Source: Chloranthus sessilifolius | Taxonomy: Eukaryota; Streptophyta; Magnoliopsida; Chloranthales; Chloranthaceae | NCBI GenBank assembly: GCA_021018995.1 | Contig: CM037584.1 | Span: 49,923,811 to 49,987,810 of the forward strand | Direction: 5' to 3' | DNA length: 64,000 nucleotides | Notes under the pieces: generated by a model | Seen by the model: the letters and a program-made list of their open reading frames with translations, nothing else | The model's database searches: none | What the model was told of the DNA's origin: nothing | Shown: positions 1-11,317 of the stretch, in pieces | Numbering within the stretch: position 1 is the stretch's first letter | Layout of the letters: each line of letters starts with the position of its first letter | Translations under genes and position numbers: made by a program

Positions 1-1
1 A

Positions 2-578
2 CATGAAGGAAAATCTCATGATAAATATGTTCCTCTGTCCTACAATCAACGACTCATGGATCATTGGCATGGTTTGAAGCAGAGAGACATGTCAGTTGAT
101 GAATATATCAACAAGTTTGAGGAATACTTATATCAGGTCAACGCCTATGAGAGTCCACAAGTCACCTTATCTAGGCTTCGTACTGGCCTATGTCTGGAGT
201 TACAAAAAGAACTCATCCCTCACCATATGGAGGACCTAGAAGAGTGCTACGCTAGAGTGCAAGAACTAGAGAGGTGTCTTGACGCTCCAGTTAGTGATCG
301 ATATAAATCCTCCAATCCCGAGTTTCGATCTAATCCTACGAAAAAGGTAAATACTGCCTCTAGTCAATCCTCAAAACCTGTGAATCCTCAGATTGACAAA
401 GGTAAAGGGCAACTGGTTGAAAGTTCTAGGCGCGTACCACAACAGTGATATAAGTGCCAAGGTTTTGGTCACTTTGTCTCCCAATGTCTCAGTAAAGCTC
501 AGACCTTGATCATTCAAGAGCATGCGGGACAACGAATTAAAAGAGGAAGTGTACGAACCTGTCAAACTGCCAAGTGAT
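2..578 (+). pseudogene. Ty3-type gag fragment, broken at the zinc knuckle
   Basis: Reading from base 2, the frame gives a typical Ty3/gypsy retrotransposon capsid region: a stretch with MSVDEYINKFEEYL, then an ELQKELIPHH-like segment and a coiled helix ending ELERCLD. It goes on into a basic Ser/Lys-rich linker. The nucleocapsid CCHC knuckle follows at 449-487, but the codon for its first cysteine is a TGA stop at 446-448; the other knuckle residues (Cys, His, Cys) are still readable after the stop. The frame ends at about 578. The N-terminal part of gag lies before the window. This is a dead fragment of a retroelement structural gene, not a host gene. Confidence 0.8.
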
Positions 579-1165
579 GAGGAGGGAGAGATTCCTGTAA
601 AAATCGTAGGTTGCATTAAGAAATTTCCTATAACCGAAAAAAGTGGTGGTAGTGTGTCCATAACACAAGGATCGTTAGAGTCAGTAGGGATGTGTTAGCA
701 TACTAACGTGCATGGGATTAACCACCTGATTTTATTGAAGGCTGAAAATAAACTGAATGTCACTAATGCAAAGAATTTATTTAATGATTTTAATAATGGC
801 AATTGTGCGTGAATTCATGATAGTCTCGAACATGTGGCAGTTCTCCCGACCTTGAAAATAGGTCATGATGAAAGTCTAGACTTTCCTCTAGCCAAGGGCA
901 TTGATCCGATAGCTGCAGTGGAAGATCCTACACCTATCCCAAGCCCTACAACTATACCTTTTTGATAAATTCCTTGCTACCCGACCAAACGAGCCAAGTC
1001 CATTGAACCAATTCATAACCCGTATCTCACTCGAGCCATATGAGAAAAGGTTGAATGAGGAGCGTCTTGAGTACCCAAACTTCACTACTAACGCGGGTAA
1101 AATGCATGCATACCTCACCACATGGAAAGGGCAAGCCGAGAGACGAGTATTCAAAGTATACCATA

Positions 1166-2193
1166 CGTGGGTTCTATAACTCATCGGGGATGAGTTCTCC
1201 CACCTGGGTAGAATTGATGGAGACATCAAGATCAAGAGCATTGGATTCGAGCCAAAAAATTGTCCAGCTGCAGAAAAAGCGGAGGAGCCGAAGCGCAAGG
1301 AGAAAGCTTCAGAACTAAGGCCAACTTTCGGCCACAAGTCCCTCGAGCGAGTGTGGTTGTCGGTCGAGCGAGATATCAAGGCATAAAATTTTATTTTGAA
1401 TAAGTCGCTCGAGCGAGCATCAATTGTCGCTCGAGCAGTCATGTCGAGCAGTCATTTTTTTAGTGTTTTCTAGGTTTCTTTTATTTCGTATGTCGCTTTA
1501 AGCTAGTTTCGTAATTATTATGTTTTAGGGTTTATTTGTTTTGAAACCTCTTATATAAGGTCATTATAACATTGTAAAAGGGGTTGATTTACTGAATGAA
1601 AATTGAGAGTTTGCTTTTGTGCAAACCCTAAAGAACTTGTGAAGGGTTTTCGATCGAATGAGCGAATCTTTCGAAATTTGAAGAGTGTTCTTTCATTTCT
1701 CATGCGACTTGGTGTAAAGCCGACGTACAGCCTTGGTGAGAAGCCTCGGAAATCCTTGGTGTGAAGCCTTGGACCTCTATCCTCTTGTTCTATCTTTTCT
1801 CCAATATTCATTGGGTAATATTCATTCTATTTGTTTCTTTATAAAATCCAAAACCCCCAAAATATTGTTAGTTCAAATCTTTTAATTTGCCCTTTTAATT
1901 ACTTTAATCCCTTGAGCTTTCATTTTCCCAAACTTTTGAGGAGTCAAGAGACGACACCATAACTATCGCTTGATGCCCTAAACTAGATCGAAACTCAAAT
2001 CCGTCATCGGATCTGTTTTTCTAGATCAGGAAATATAAATGCATGTGAACGTTAAATTGAAATAACCTAGTTGTTTTATTAATTTCATTAGATTATTTCA
2101 TGTGTTGGGTGAAATCGAATATTTTCATTAATCAATTTAATCTAAGGTTAATCCCAAATTCGCATATTTAGGGGTTTTAGCGTTTGTCCTCCG

Positions 2194-2196
<3 letters not shown>
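1166..2196 (+). repeat. 3' LTR of the gag-only element
   Basis: This matches by eye the LTRs at 26654-27778 and 30055-31128. A TATA box lies at about 1551 (TTATATAAGGTCATTAT), followed by an ATTGTAAAAGG stretch shared by all three LTRs. Several CTCGAGCGAG-type palindromes lie at 1338-1445. The right end is ...CGTCA at 2196. The left edge is approximate because the first 100 bp are diverged. Confidence 0.6.

Positions 2197-2276
<80 letters not shown>
2196..2276. repeat. (TA)n microsatellite
   Basis: About 80 bp of uninterrupted TA dinucleotides, directly joined to the LTR end. Open frames across it are low-complexity Ile-Tyr repeats and are not genes. Confidence 0.95.
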
Positions 2277-2279
<3 letters not shown>

Positions 2280-2626
2280 TAGTGGCAGTACACATGCGAT
2301 GCGCGTGGTAACATATAAAATTTTGATTCCATGTAGCACATATCTCAGAAAGTAGTCTAAGAACCATATTGATATACTCTCATGATTATGTTAACTTCTT
2401 GGGATATGTGTCATCTGGAATAAAAATCTGGGAGTGATCTTCATCATCTTATTCAAAGCAGTCAACAGTTCAAGTAGATAAAACTGAGGTTAAGAAGGAA
2501 ACATCGTGCGTTAGTTACCAACACCTGATTGGACAACATAGGACTATTATGTCTTCTCTCAATGGCTTTCATAAGGGGTACCTTTATTTGCATCTACCAA
2601 ATCTCGAAGGGAACCTACACCGAAAA

Positions 2627-2930
2627 CCATTGGTCGCTTTGAATCAGACGTTGGAAATCGTTTTCATTCCAATCTTGGACACAAATGATCTTGATATCAC
2701 GGGTGTACCATAAGACGGTCCAGTTTTACTACACATGATTCAGATCCCACAAAATTAACCCAAAAAACACATGGCACACACCACGCTAAAATATGATTTT
2801 CAAATCCCTTTTAGGATGTGTCACATGGAATAAAAACTGAATGTCTGATGATACACTCATAATCTCACAATCTATCCTGTGAAAAATTGGGACGAAAAAC
2901 ACTCTCCATCGTCTTATTCAAACCAGCATA
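2627..2930. mobile_element. Foldback MITE, family A (CTTTGAATCAGACG), copy 1
   Basis: The left arm begins with the family sequence CTTTGAATCAGACGTTGG and continues to a TCCAATCTTGGAC stretch. The right arm is its inverted counterpart (ATTGGGACGAAAAAC, then TCTCCATCGTCTTATTC). The arms are over 100 bp each with a short centre, so the single strand would fold into a hairpin. No coding capacity is seen. The same arms occur about ten times in this window. Confidence 0.75.
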
Positions 2931-3116
2931 CAGATTCAAAGTAGTTAATAATTTTCAGCATACGTCCCTCAAAGATTTGATTAGTCCAAGTAAAGGTTCC
3001 CTATCAATAAATGGGATTGTTTTCAACAAGATTGGTCAATATGTATCCTTTGCAGGTACCTTTATTTAGAACCAAAGATTCTTTCTTTTCAACTCGAGTT
3101 TCACGTAATTTTAAGT

Positions 3117-3415
3117 CATTGACTGCTTTGAATCAGACGATGGACAGAGTTTTCGTCCCAAACTTTGACGCGATAGATCTTGAGATTATAGGCCGACCAT
3201 TAAACGGCCAGGTTTTGATTCCACGTGGCAAACATCCCAAAAAATAATATGATCATGGAAAACATGATGAGTGGTTCTCCGATCACTTTTCAGCATGTGT
3301 TCCTTGTGGATTCAAAACCTGGTCGTCTGATGGTAATAACTTGATCTCAAGATCTGGTATGAAAAAAAAAGGATGAAAAATGATCTCCATCATCTGATTC
3401 AAAGTAGTCATAGTT
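3117..3415. mobile_element. Foldback MITE, family A, copy 2
   Basis: The left arm is TTGACTGCTTTGAATCAGAC and includes the internal motif TTGATTCCACGTGGCA. The right arm is inverted and ends TCTCCATCATCTGATTCAAA, then GTAGTCA. Both arms and the length match the copy at 2627-2930. Confidence 0.8.
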
Positions 3416-3598
3416 TAAGCATGTGAAGAAATTTGAATTAAAAATAAAGGGACCCTAGCCATCTTCTTTTCGCAATAAATGCATTCATACGTACTGTTGC
3501 CATGTTGTCATTTAAAAAACTTTTGATGGGTAAATTTGGAAGGAAAATCGAACCATGCTATCTATGCAACGAAAAACCTAAGAATTATATTCTCATTT

Positions 3599-3601
<3 letters not shown>

Positions 3602-3666
<65 letters not shown>
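3602..3666. repeat. (TA)n microsatellite
   Basis: About 65 bp of TA repeats lying directly against the foldback element at 3668. Confidence 0.95.
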
Positions 3667-3667
<1 letters not shown>

Positions 3668-3669
<2 letters not shown>

Positions 3670-4196
3670 GATGGTATAGAGTAACTGATCCAGTGTTTTC
3701 TTAGAAGAAAACGGGTGGGTCACCTTGTATGGACACGTTCATTATTCTTTATTGAGCGTGTGTCACTCGATGCTAAGATCGTGATGTTTAGATCTGTGAT
3801 GTCGAAGATGGCATCGAAAAAACATCTCTATCATGTGATTAAAGTCAACAAAATTCCTTTAAAATGAACAACTAACACAGGTGAAAGAGATTAACATGGT
3901 AACTGTTCATTTTTAAAGCGCTCGACTGGCTCCAATCACACGATAGCGATGTTTTTTATGCAACATTCGACAGCATAGATCTAAACATTGATCTGTGGCC
4001 ATTTTAAAAGTATTTGACCAACTCTAATAATGCGATAGCGATGTTTTTTATGCAATCTTCAGCACTGCAGATCTAAACATCATGATCTTGGCATCAAGTG
4101 GCACATTTGATATATAAAAAAATGTCACGTGCCCAGATAAGGTGACCTGTTTTCCTCTAAGAAGCAATCGGGCTGGTTAACTCATACCAGCTCTAT
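3668..4196. mobile_element. Long foldback element, diverged family-A type
   Basis: The terminal inverted repeats pair GGTATAGAGTAAC...TCTTAGAAGAAAAC...GGTCACCTTG at the left with the reverse complement of AAGGTGACCTGTTTTCCTCT...GTTAACTCATACC at the right. Inside, two half-copies related to family A lie back to back (around 3750-3850 and 3910-4100), each with the CGATGTTTTTTATGC / ATCTCTATCATGTGATTAAA theme. No open frame of note. Confidence 0.6.
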
Positions 4197-4199
4197 CAA

Positions 4200-5165
4200 T
4201 AAACATATATTTCAGTGTAACATAATAGCCACTATTAACTGCTAAATGTTACTGCTAAGTGCTAACTGCTACCATGCAATATTCTACTAAGGACTTATCA
4301 AGATGTCAGGAGTTATATAGAGCTAAATAAGATTGTCGGATCTTAATACCAAACAAGTATAGACATGCTATAAAAAATTTACCCATCTTTTTCCTGTGAA
4401 ATAATCGGATGTGAGAAACATTGATGCTAACTCAATATAAAGCAAAGGTAGAAAACCAATAGAACTTTGCTGACCTTATCATAAATCTCGATTTGATATG
4501 CTCAATAAAAACCCGGAATAGCAGAAATTGGTTTGTGTTTCACTTCCAAAGCAAGTCATCTCCAAGTTTGGTTCCCTTCTACTTCTGAGCTATAAAGGAA
4601 ACATGACATTAACACGAAAGTGAGTTCCACTTGGGGAATAAGGGGCCCTATGCGGAGCTTAGGTGACCATGTGGTTGCTAAAGCGACTGACAAAACACTT
4701 AGGCAGTTGTCGACTCCAAGGAAGCCTAGATGACCATACAAACTAGCCTAGGCAGTACGCACTGACAATGTCCCAAAGCCTTACTCTTTTTATGAGTATA
4801 CAAACCCTAAACACCAAAGACAAGCTATGAGGTTATATATACACCAACTTTATTTGTCAACAAGGTGGATAAAGTAGGACAAATATGAAGGTTTTCTAGG
4901 ATTTAGATAAGCGAGATATATAGATGCTACTATTTTTCCCTTCTAAAGCTATATACAATCTTAATACTCGTAGGGCAGTGTAAGTTTGATTTGGGTCACA
5001 CCGTCACAGGCAATCACCTGACCCTTAGGATGCCTAGGTGATTACCTGGAGCTGCATGCAGTTTGTAATGACCCAACTTTGTCTAAGACTGCCAACTATG
5101 ATGGTGGTTTAATTCCTATAGGTAATGTAGAAGAGTAATGGTATTCAAGTGTAAAAAGCAGGAGA
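4200..5165. other. No gene seen
   Basis: AT-rich sequence. The stretches at 4640-4770 and 4980-5080 carry short inverted motifs around CTAGGTGA / TCACCTGA and may be an old TIR element, but I could not set its ends. Confidence 0.4.
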
Positions 5166-5167
5166 TA

Positions 5168-5425
5168 GAAGACAAGAGAGAGAGAGAGAGAAGAGGCGCG
5201 AGTAAGAGAGAGATAGAAGAGAGATTATCAAGTGAGAGAGAAGAAAGACGAGTTAAGAGAGGAAAATTAAGACAGCAGCGTATTATATACTATTATATTT
5301 TATACATTTATATTTAGGAACGGAAATATTGGGAAAGAGATGGTAGTGACAAGAGAGAGAGAGAGAGAGAGAAGAGAAGCGAGTAAGAGAGAGATTATCA
5401 AGTGAGAGATAGATCCCAGTAAGAG
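5168..5425. repeat. GA-rich low complexity with a direct duplication
   Basis: Two similar GA-rich blocks, 5168-5240 and 5347-5411, share the run AGAGAG...GCGAGTAAGAGAGAGA and then TTATCAAGTGAGAGA. They look like a diverged direct duplication about 180 bp apart. Confidence 0.6.
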
Positions 5426-6024
5426 AGAGGGATTAACTAATGTCTTCATTTAGTTAATAATAACTTGCTTAGCTCCCAGTAACTATATTGAAGTTCGCAT
5501 AAATATATCTGCAACAGCAGTCTTATAGCCAAAATACCAAAGGCAGAGTTCTGCTATGGGCTACTCATAAGAATGCATTTATATGTCCAACTAAAAGAAT
5601 AGTCCAAACGTTTTTAACCCAATCTAATGAATATCCTTTGTTTACAGTTATCCTTAACCATAGCTAAGAATACTACGATAAATGGCTTTGGACAGATTAT
5701 GCTTTGACAAAGGTGTATGGCATTGAGTTGTAATGCATATTATCCTTCTAGTCAGCTTTCATGAGTAAATTTTAATTTGCTAAACAGAAATCACATGCAT
5801 TTTTTCTGTAAACCATTTGTACAAGGATTGATCCCTTCCCTCAGTTGGACGGTCCTCCATGACAACCTCAAGATTACTGGTACATTTCCATCCTACTTAT
5901 ATATGCATTCATGTATTGTATATGTACATAAACCAGTAGAAATTAAGTATGATAAGTACATAATGATTTACCGATACAAAGCATCAAGCTTCTAATAAAT
6001 ATAGTTAATATTAGATTACATTAC

Positions 6025-6200
6025 CCTTCACAAAACCAACAAGGTTGACCATGTAATGAATGCCAATTTTTGCAGATTGGGCCCCTCTCGTTGAGAGTCA
6101 TCATTCCAGAGCCATTGCATCCAGGGCATTTTAAGAATCCATCCCTTTGTTCTCTAAAAACTGATTCAAGAACCCGATAAATATTGCCGATTATCTTCCA
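6025..6200 (-). pseudogene. Lone exon with a DnaJ-like CxxCxGxG zinc-finger motif
   Basis: On the minus strand a pyrimidine-rich tract and a CAG acceptor at 6201 are followed by 58 open codons and a GG/GTAATG donor at 6024. The peptide reads WKIIGNIYRVLESVF, then a basic stretch, then CPGCNGSG and, 17 residues after NERGP, CWFCEG. CPGCNGSG is the zinc-binding repeat used in DnaJ-type cysteine-rich domains, and CWFCEG looks like a second half-site. I cannot find neighbouring exons on this strand within several kb, so it is either an isolated exon of a long gene or a captured or relict exon. No specific gene name is justified. Confidence 0.45.
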
Positions 6201-6243
6201 CTGTGCATGAAAAAACAGGTTAAAAAGAGCGAGAAAGTGAGAT

Positions 6244-6278
<35 letters not shown>
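6244..6278. repeat. (GA)n microsatellite
   Basis: About 35 bp of GA repeats just upstream (minus strand) of the lone exon at 6025-6200. Confidence 0.9.
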
Positions 6279-6491
6279 ATGCATTATTGTAGTGTCTATC
6301 AATTAATCATCAAATGCAAGAGATATAAATAGCTGTAGATAGTATATACTAATGGGTGAGAGAATTCCAATTCAAGATCACAAATAACTAATCATGTGAT
6401 TTCATTTTTTGAGTCGTTCTTCGCAGTTACAAGTTCATGAACATCACATTGTTTTTGGCTACGAATGCAACATTTTTTTTTTATCCTTAAT

Positions 6492-7162
6492 CATGGTTGT
6501 CAAGGTCACGCTATAGTCTCGCCATAGCGAATGGCGATGGGAAACATCATATATAACGAAATAGCCGTGATGGCTAGATAGCAACGTTATAGTGTCGCTA
6601 TGGCGGAATAACATTATAACGTCGCTATGCAGGCTATTTAATTTTTTGGATAATAACGTATAATATTTATAAATTATGACATTTTTATAATATATAAGTT
6701 ACAAAGGTTAACTTACAAGTTACAACACCCCAACTTATAAGTTACAAAATCTCTGACTCTCTCTCTCTCATCACAACAGCTACCAACACTAGCGTCGACG
6801 AAACCTTAGCATCGGCGACCCTATCGTATGTGTACTGAATATTTCATATTTTTTAATATTTTATATTTGTTGATATTTCATATTTATTTATTTATTTATA
6901 CCTATCATGTTGCAAATTTGTTGATTTTTCATATTTGATTTATATTTATTAATATTTATTTATTCCTAGAACATGAAATCCTTAACATTAGAATCAAAGT
7001 ATGATGTTTTAGTAGTTGAATTTTTTTCTTCCTATATATATAAGAAATATTATTAATTAATAGAAAAAATAAATTTTTAAAAAAATTACAATAATAAATA
7101 GTCTCGCCATGGTGTAGCGAGCCTCTTCGCCATGGCCTCGCCACACCACCTTAACTACCTTG
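6492..7162. mobile_element. hAT-like non-autonomous element
   Basis: It is bounded by a perfect 8-bp duplication TCCTTAAT (6484-6491 and 7163-7170), the size made by hAT transposases. The termini are inverted: CATGGTTGTCAAGGT at the left, CAAGGTAGTTAAGGT as the reverse complement of the right. Subterminal repeats of TCTCGCCAT / ATGGCGA sit near both ends. The AT-rich centre has no transposase frame. Confidence 0.8.
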
Positions 7163-7336
7163 TCCTTAATAAATATCAACAATTTTTTTATAGCGAAGAA
7201 GACAAACATTTGAATCAAGAAAATAAAAATAATAAAATCAAATATCAATGATTTAGCTATTTTCCCCTATTTTGGGGGGGCTCCAACTAACCCCCAACCA
7301 AATATTGAATATCACCCATTAGGTACAGGTGACAAC

Positions 7337-7621
7337 CATTGACTGCTTTGAATCAGACATGGAGATCGATTTTTTCTCCAATCTTCCCTACAACTAATCT
7401 TGAGGTGAGGGGAATATCATCAGGCGGTCAGTTCTTTATTCCACGTGACACAAGTTGCATAAAGGTGATCAAATGACCACGTCGCACACATAATGGACAC
7501 TGTTTGGGATGTCTGTCACGTGGGATAAAAAATTGACGCTCTGATGATATTCCCATGATCAGCTGTGTGGAAGGTTGGAATGAAAAATGATCTCCATGGC
7601 CTGATTTAAAGCAGTCAACGG
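7337..7621. mobile_element. Foldback MITE, family A, copy 3
   Basis: The left arm is TTGACTGCTTTGAATCAGAC and the right arm is the inverted TGATCTCCATGGCCTGATTT then AAAGCAGTCAA. The central part pairs CACGTGACA with TGTCACGTG. It has the same structure and length as the copies at 2627 and 3117. Confidence 0.8.
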
Positions 7622-7653
7622 TTTTCAGCTGTACTTAATGGGGGATCTTCAGT

Positions 7654-7811
7654 AGGACACTGTTATATGGCAGGCAGGTTTTGTACAGGCAAAGTGCAGG
7701 CGGCTGATGTGGCACAACGCAATTGGCTGCAAGTGCAATGGGGCCCAAGTAATGCAGGTCAGGGAAGCCAGTCTTGCCTGCACAAAACCTGTCTGCCGTT
7801 TACAATTTTCC
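7654..7811. mobile_element. Mutator-like MITE, copy 1
   Basis: The ends are inverted (AGGACACTGTTATATGGCAG versus the reverse complement of ACGGTTTACAATTTTCC-like right end), with matching subterminal GCAGGCAGGTTTTGTACAGG and its inverse. The flanks ATCTTCAGT (7645-7653) and ATCTTCGGA (7812-7820) agree at 7 of 9 bases, the duplication length of Mutator-like elements. It is related to the copies at 9160 and 42318. Confidence 0.6.
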
Positions 7812-7821
7812 ATCTTCGGAA

Positions 7822-9158
7822 TTTGGTGTTGTCGGGTGGGGGGGTCGGTTAGTAGCATCCCCTATTTTTTTAGGTCCGATAATAAATTCCAAAATATGAA
7901 CGAAACACTTCATTTCAGTTTTTGGCGAATTCCGCATTTTCACATACTTTGCATCTATCGTTTGATTAAGCAAGCTTCTTTGCATCACAATCCATTAATA
8001 CATTTGTCACTCCAATTTAAAATAAATAAATAATAAAATATCGAGCAGATGAAATCGATAGAAGTTTCATCGAATTCAACAGAAACGTTAGAGTAAAAAA
8101 CATAAAATTACATTTACAGATGAGAAGTACCATTGTTGTTTCTGAAATCAAGGCTTCCTCACGCAATTTTGACGATAGATCGAAGAATGAAGAAGAAGAA
8201 GCGATAAATCCCTTCACGCATTTTTTTTGCAAATAAAAAGCATTCAAGTTTCTGTTTCTACAAATAAAAATACAGCACCCCTTCACGCATTTTTTTTACA
8301 CCAAAAAAACTTAATAAAACATCTTAATACCTAAAACGCGCCAACACGGTTGATTGGGGCCTTGTTGTGTTGATTGGACCAACATCTTAGTCCGCGAGCC
8401 AGAGCCTTGTTGTGTTGTTGGACCATGCCGCAAAAGGTCGATGGTGTGGACGGATATTTAGAGACTAAAATGGTGTTTAGGTGATTTTACACCATTAAAA
8501 TTAGACTTTTTTATCTCACATAATTCAAGTATGATTTATCGTTACATCGTGTAAGACAAGTTTTTGATCAATCTAAATTATCGAAAATATCAGCCCAAAG
8601 AAACATGTCTATAATCAATAAGTAGATGTATCAATTTTAGTATCAATCTAACCATCTGATTGATGAATTTCAATATTAATATTATAGCTAAAACTAACAA
8701 TTAATATTATAGTCAATAGATTCGGATCGTTTAAATCTTCCCAAAATATAATTTTTGGGCCTATTGCATTTTAATATATGATCTATCATTTTGATGGTAT
8801 AGAGATGCTTATATCTTAAATCATTAATGATGTAATATCATTTAAACATTATTTTAATGTTTAAATGACGATCAGGAAATTCAAGTCTCCAAAGATCTAT
8901 GACAGTTGTCCCATAAACCCCTCAAATAATTTGTAATAGGCTATTCGCCCAGCCACTCCCTTTAAAGTTAATTTTGAATCTCCCCTGTTTTTTACGTGTA
9001 ACACTGTCCAATTAACCCCATCCTAAACTTATAGCTACCACACATACCTCAGTAATCTGCATAAAGATTATATCAAAATAAAAAAAAAGTAATCTGCATA
9101 AAGAGATTTGTTAACACCAATCCCGTTATGTTGGACCACCCAAAGCTGAGCATAGTCA
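7822..9158. other. No gene seen
   Basis: AT-rich DNA. The part at about 8470-8880 resembles the interspersed repeat found upstream of the H3 and RETICULATA-related loci (38430 and 47690), with blocks such as GTATGATTTATC and AACCATCTGATTG. 8330-8450 holds a short direct repeat around GCCTTGTTGTGTTG. Confidence 0.4.
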
Positions 9159-9159
9159 T

Positions 9160-10246
9160 GGATACTGTTATACAGTGGACAATTTTATAATTTTGCAAGC
9201 AGCTAATGTGACGCAACGTGATTAGTTACAGTGCTTGCGCCTTGGGCCCACCATATGTGTAGTCAGTAGGGCTGTGCAGAAATCAACCCGAACCGATCAA
9301 ACCAATCGAAACCGACCCAAATTTTGGTTCGATTTCGATTTTGGGACATATCGGTTCAGTTTCGGTTTTAAAAAATAGAAACCGATAGTTATTGGTTCGG
9401 TTTTGATTTTAACATTAAAAAATCGAAACCGAACCGATAAAAAACCGATAGTGGTGCTACACGGCTGCATAAGTGCATAGTGCATAAAAAACTTATGTTA
9501 CAAAAACAAAGAAGTCTGTTTTTCCCCTTTAAAATCTTATATTCTCATGTGTTTTTCTGTTATTGGAAGAACCATTTAAGTTAAAGGCTTTGGGGAGTAG
9601 AAATGGGTTTAAAGGATGTGTATTTATGGGGTTTTAAGACCCCATTTTGTTTAATTGTGATTTCTGTATAGTGTATTTGAATGTGTGATTTTTGATTTTC
9701 TTAGGAATCCCTTTGTAGTTTGTATTTGTGTTTATTTGGGTTTTGCATTTGGGATTTTGGCTTTCTGAATTGTTCTCATATATTTGTCGTTTTTTATTTA
9801 AAATAAAATTATATAGAAAATACCCATCAATCTGTACTGTCCGATTGGTACATTAATTTATGGGAAATGTTCTTAGCCATATAATCAATCACCTACTTTT
9901 AGATGGTTAATAGCGAATTAGCGATATAGGCAACAACCTACAGAGTCTTCAATGATTTGACCTTTATGAATTGACAATGGCTTCCTAATAAAAATAAATA
10001 AATAATTGAGGTTTAGAAATCGAAAAACGATCGAACCAACAGAACCGATAGTTATCGGTTTGGTTTCGGTTTTGAACCTTATCGGTTCAGTTTCGATTTC
10101 ATAAAATAAAAACCGATAGTTATTGGTTCGATTTTGGTTTTGCCCCAAAACCGACCCGAAAACACCCCTAGCAGCCAGTCACACAACACCACTTAAGCTA
10201 CTTGCAAAATTGTCTCTAAAAAATTGTCCGTCGTTTATAATTTTTC
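9160..10246. mobile_element. Mutator-like MITE, copy 2, split by a hAT element
   Basis: The left end ACTGTTATACAGTGGACAAT and the right end (reverse complement CGACGGACAATTTTTTAGAG) match the termini of the copy at 42318-42490. The conserved interior (CAACGTGATTAGTTACAGTG ... CAGCCAGTCACACAAC) is cut by the hAT element at 9267-10170. The 9-bp flanks are decayed (about 6 of 9). Confidence 0.55.
9267..10170. mobile_element. hAT-like element with TAGGGSTGTG ends
   Basis: The termini TAGGGCTGTG and AACACCCCTA are inverted. The flanks are GTAGTCAG (9259-9266) and GCAGCCAG (10171-10178), an 8-bp duplication with two C-to-T differences. Both subterminal zones are rich in AACCGAAACCGA / TCGGTTTCGGTT repeats, common in plant hAT MITEs. 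It is inserted in a Mutator-like MITE. No transposase frame. Confidence 0.7.
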
Positions 10247-10249
10247 GCA

Positions 10250-11312
10250 ATCATTTGTACGTACAATATTCCATCAATCCAATGTAAAACCTAGTTCATG
10301 CACAGTCACACCAACGATCAAAATGCCAGAAAATCGATACGTATTGTCCGATCAAAAAACTTGTACGTACCGGACGATACGTATCGAAATAATAGCGTAC
10401 CAGACGATACATTGAATGTTTTGTCCGATATCTACAATACTAATGAACGATATAATACATTTAATGTACTGTATCGTTCACGTCTGATGCATATCAGTAT
10501 CAGACAATATTTGATCCATGAGCCAAATTAATCATTACAAATTGAAAATGACATGACAAACTTTAGTTGGATTGAAAAATAAATGGTTTCTTGCATTTAC
10601 CCCCAAGATGCTATTTATAGCACAACCACCCTTTGCTTTTTGTGTTTTCTTTTACTTATTACTCTTTCCCGAAACAAAATCGTGGACAAAATAATATGTG
10701 GCTGCTTTCGATAAAACGGTAGAGATTATTTTTCTTCCCAATCTTTGAGCTAATGGTTCTTGAGATCATGAGCCTACAATCATATGATCATATTTTATTC
10801 ATATAACACACATGGCGGATCCAATGACTATCTTTGAGGGGAAATTTCTAAAGCCTCCTTTGTGTAAATTATTTTTCTAAATCCTCTCTTAACATTTTTT
10901 AATATCTTCTCAGAAATAATATATCTAAATACCCTCCTTTTTGGTTCTTTATTTTTTTCATAATAATTTGATTGTTTGATTGTCAACTTATTTTTTTTGT
11001 CAAAACAAAGTTGATAATGGATGAAAGAAAGTTGTTCAATTTAAAACGTGAATTTTATTGTCGGGACGAAATGAAGATCCACTGAAAATAATATAGAGGT
11101 ATTACATTTTAGTAAAGAGAGTGCTACACTTTGTCCAAGAACACACTACCATTTTAGTGAAGAGTCTGCGTTTTGGGTAATTTATACAGGAAGAAGCATT
11201 TTGGGTTTAAGTTACATATTTGAGGGTATTTAAAAATATAAATTTTAAATATGGAGTTCATAAAATATTGGAAAAGACTTGGGAGTATTTAGAAAAATGA
11301 ATTTAAAGGGGG
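10250..11312. other. No gene seen
   Basis: 10320-10520 carries repeated short motifs around GGACGATACGTATCG and TATCGTTC in both orientations. The rest is AT-rich, with duplicated wording around TTTTCTAAATCC / GGAGTATTTAGAAA suggesting a very old inverted element. Nothing coding is seen. Confidence 0.4.
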
Positions 11313-11317
11313 GAGAT

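Larger units (their letters stand above)
1..2196 (+). mobile_element. Gag-only Ty3-type LTR element, 5' end outside window
   Basis: The segment starts inside a Ty3-type gag and runs to an LTR ending CA at 2196. Between the gag (to about 578) and the LTR (from about 1166) there are only about 600 bp, and I see no protease, reverse transcriptase, RNase H or integrase core. The LTR resembles those of the element at 26654-31128: the same TATA context near 1551, the same palindromic CTCGAG motifs, and the same short coding-like stretch before them. Both copies lack pol, so they probably belong to one non-autonomous family of the TR-GAG or LARD kind. The left LTR is not in the window. Confidence 0.7.

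Noticed and set aside
888-1442. 184-codon minus-strand open frame
   Set aside because: Antisense to the retroelement tail and LTR; similar antisense frames recur in the other LTRs because of the CTCGAG repeats.
2148-2339. Ile-Tyr repeat ORF (also at 3502-3684)
   Set aside because: A TA microsatellite read as codons.
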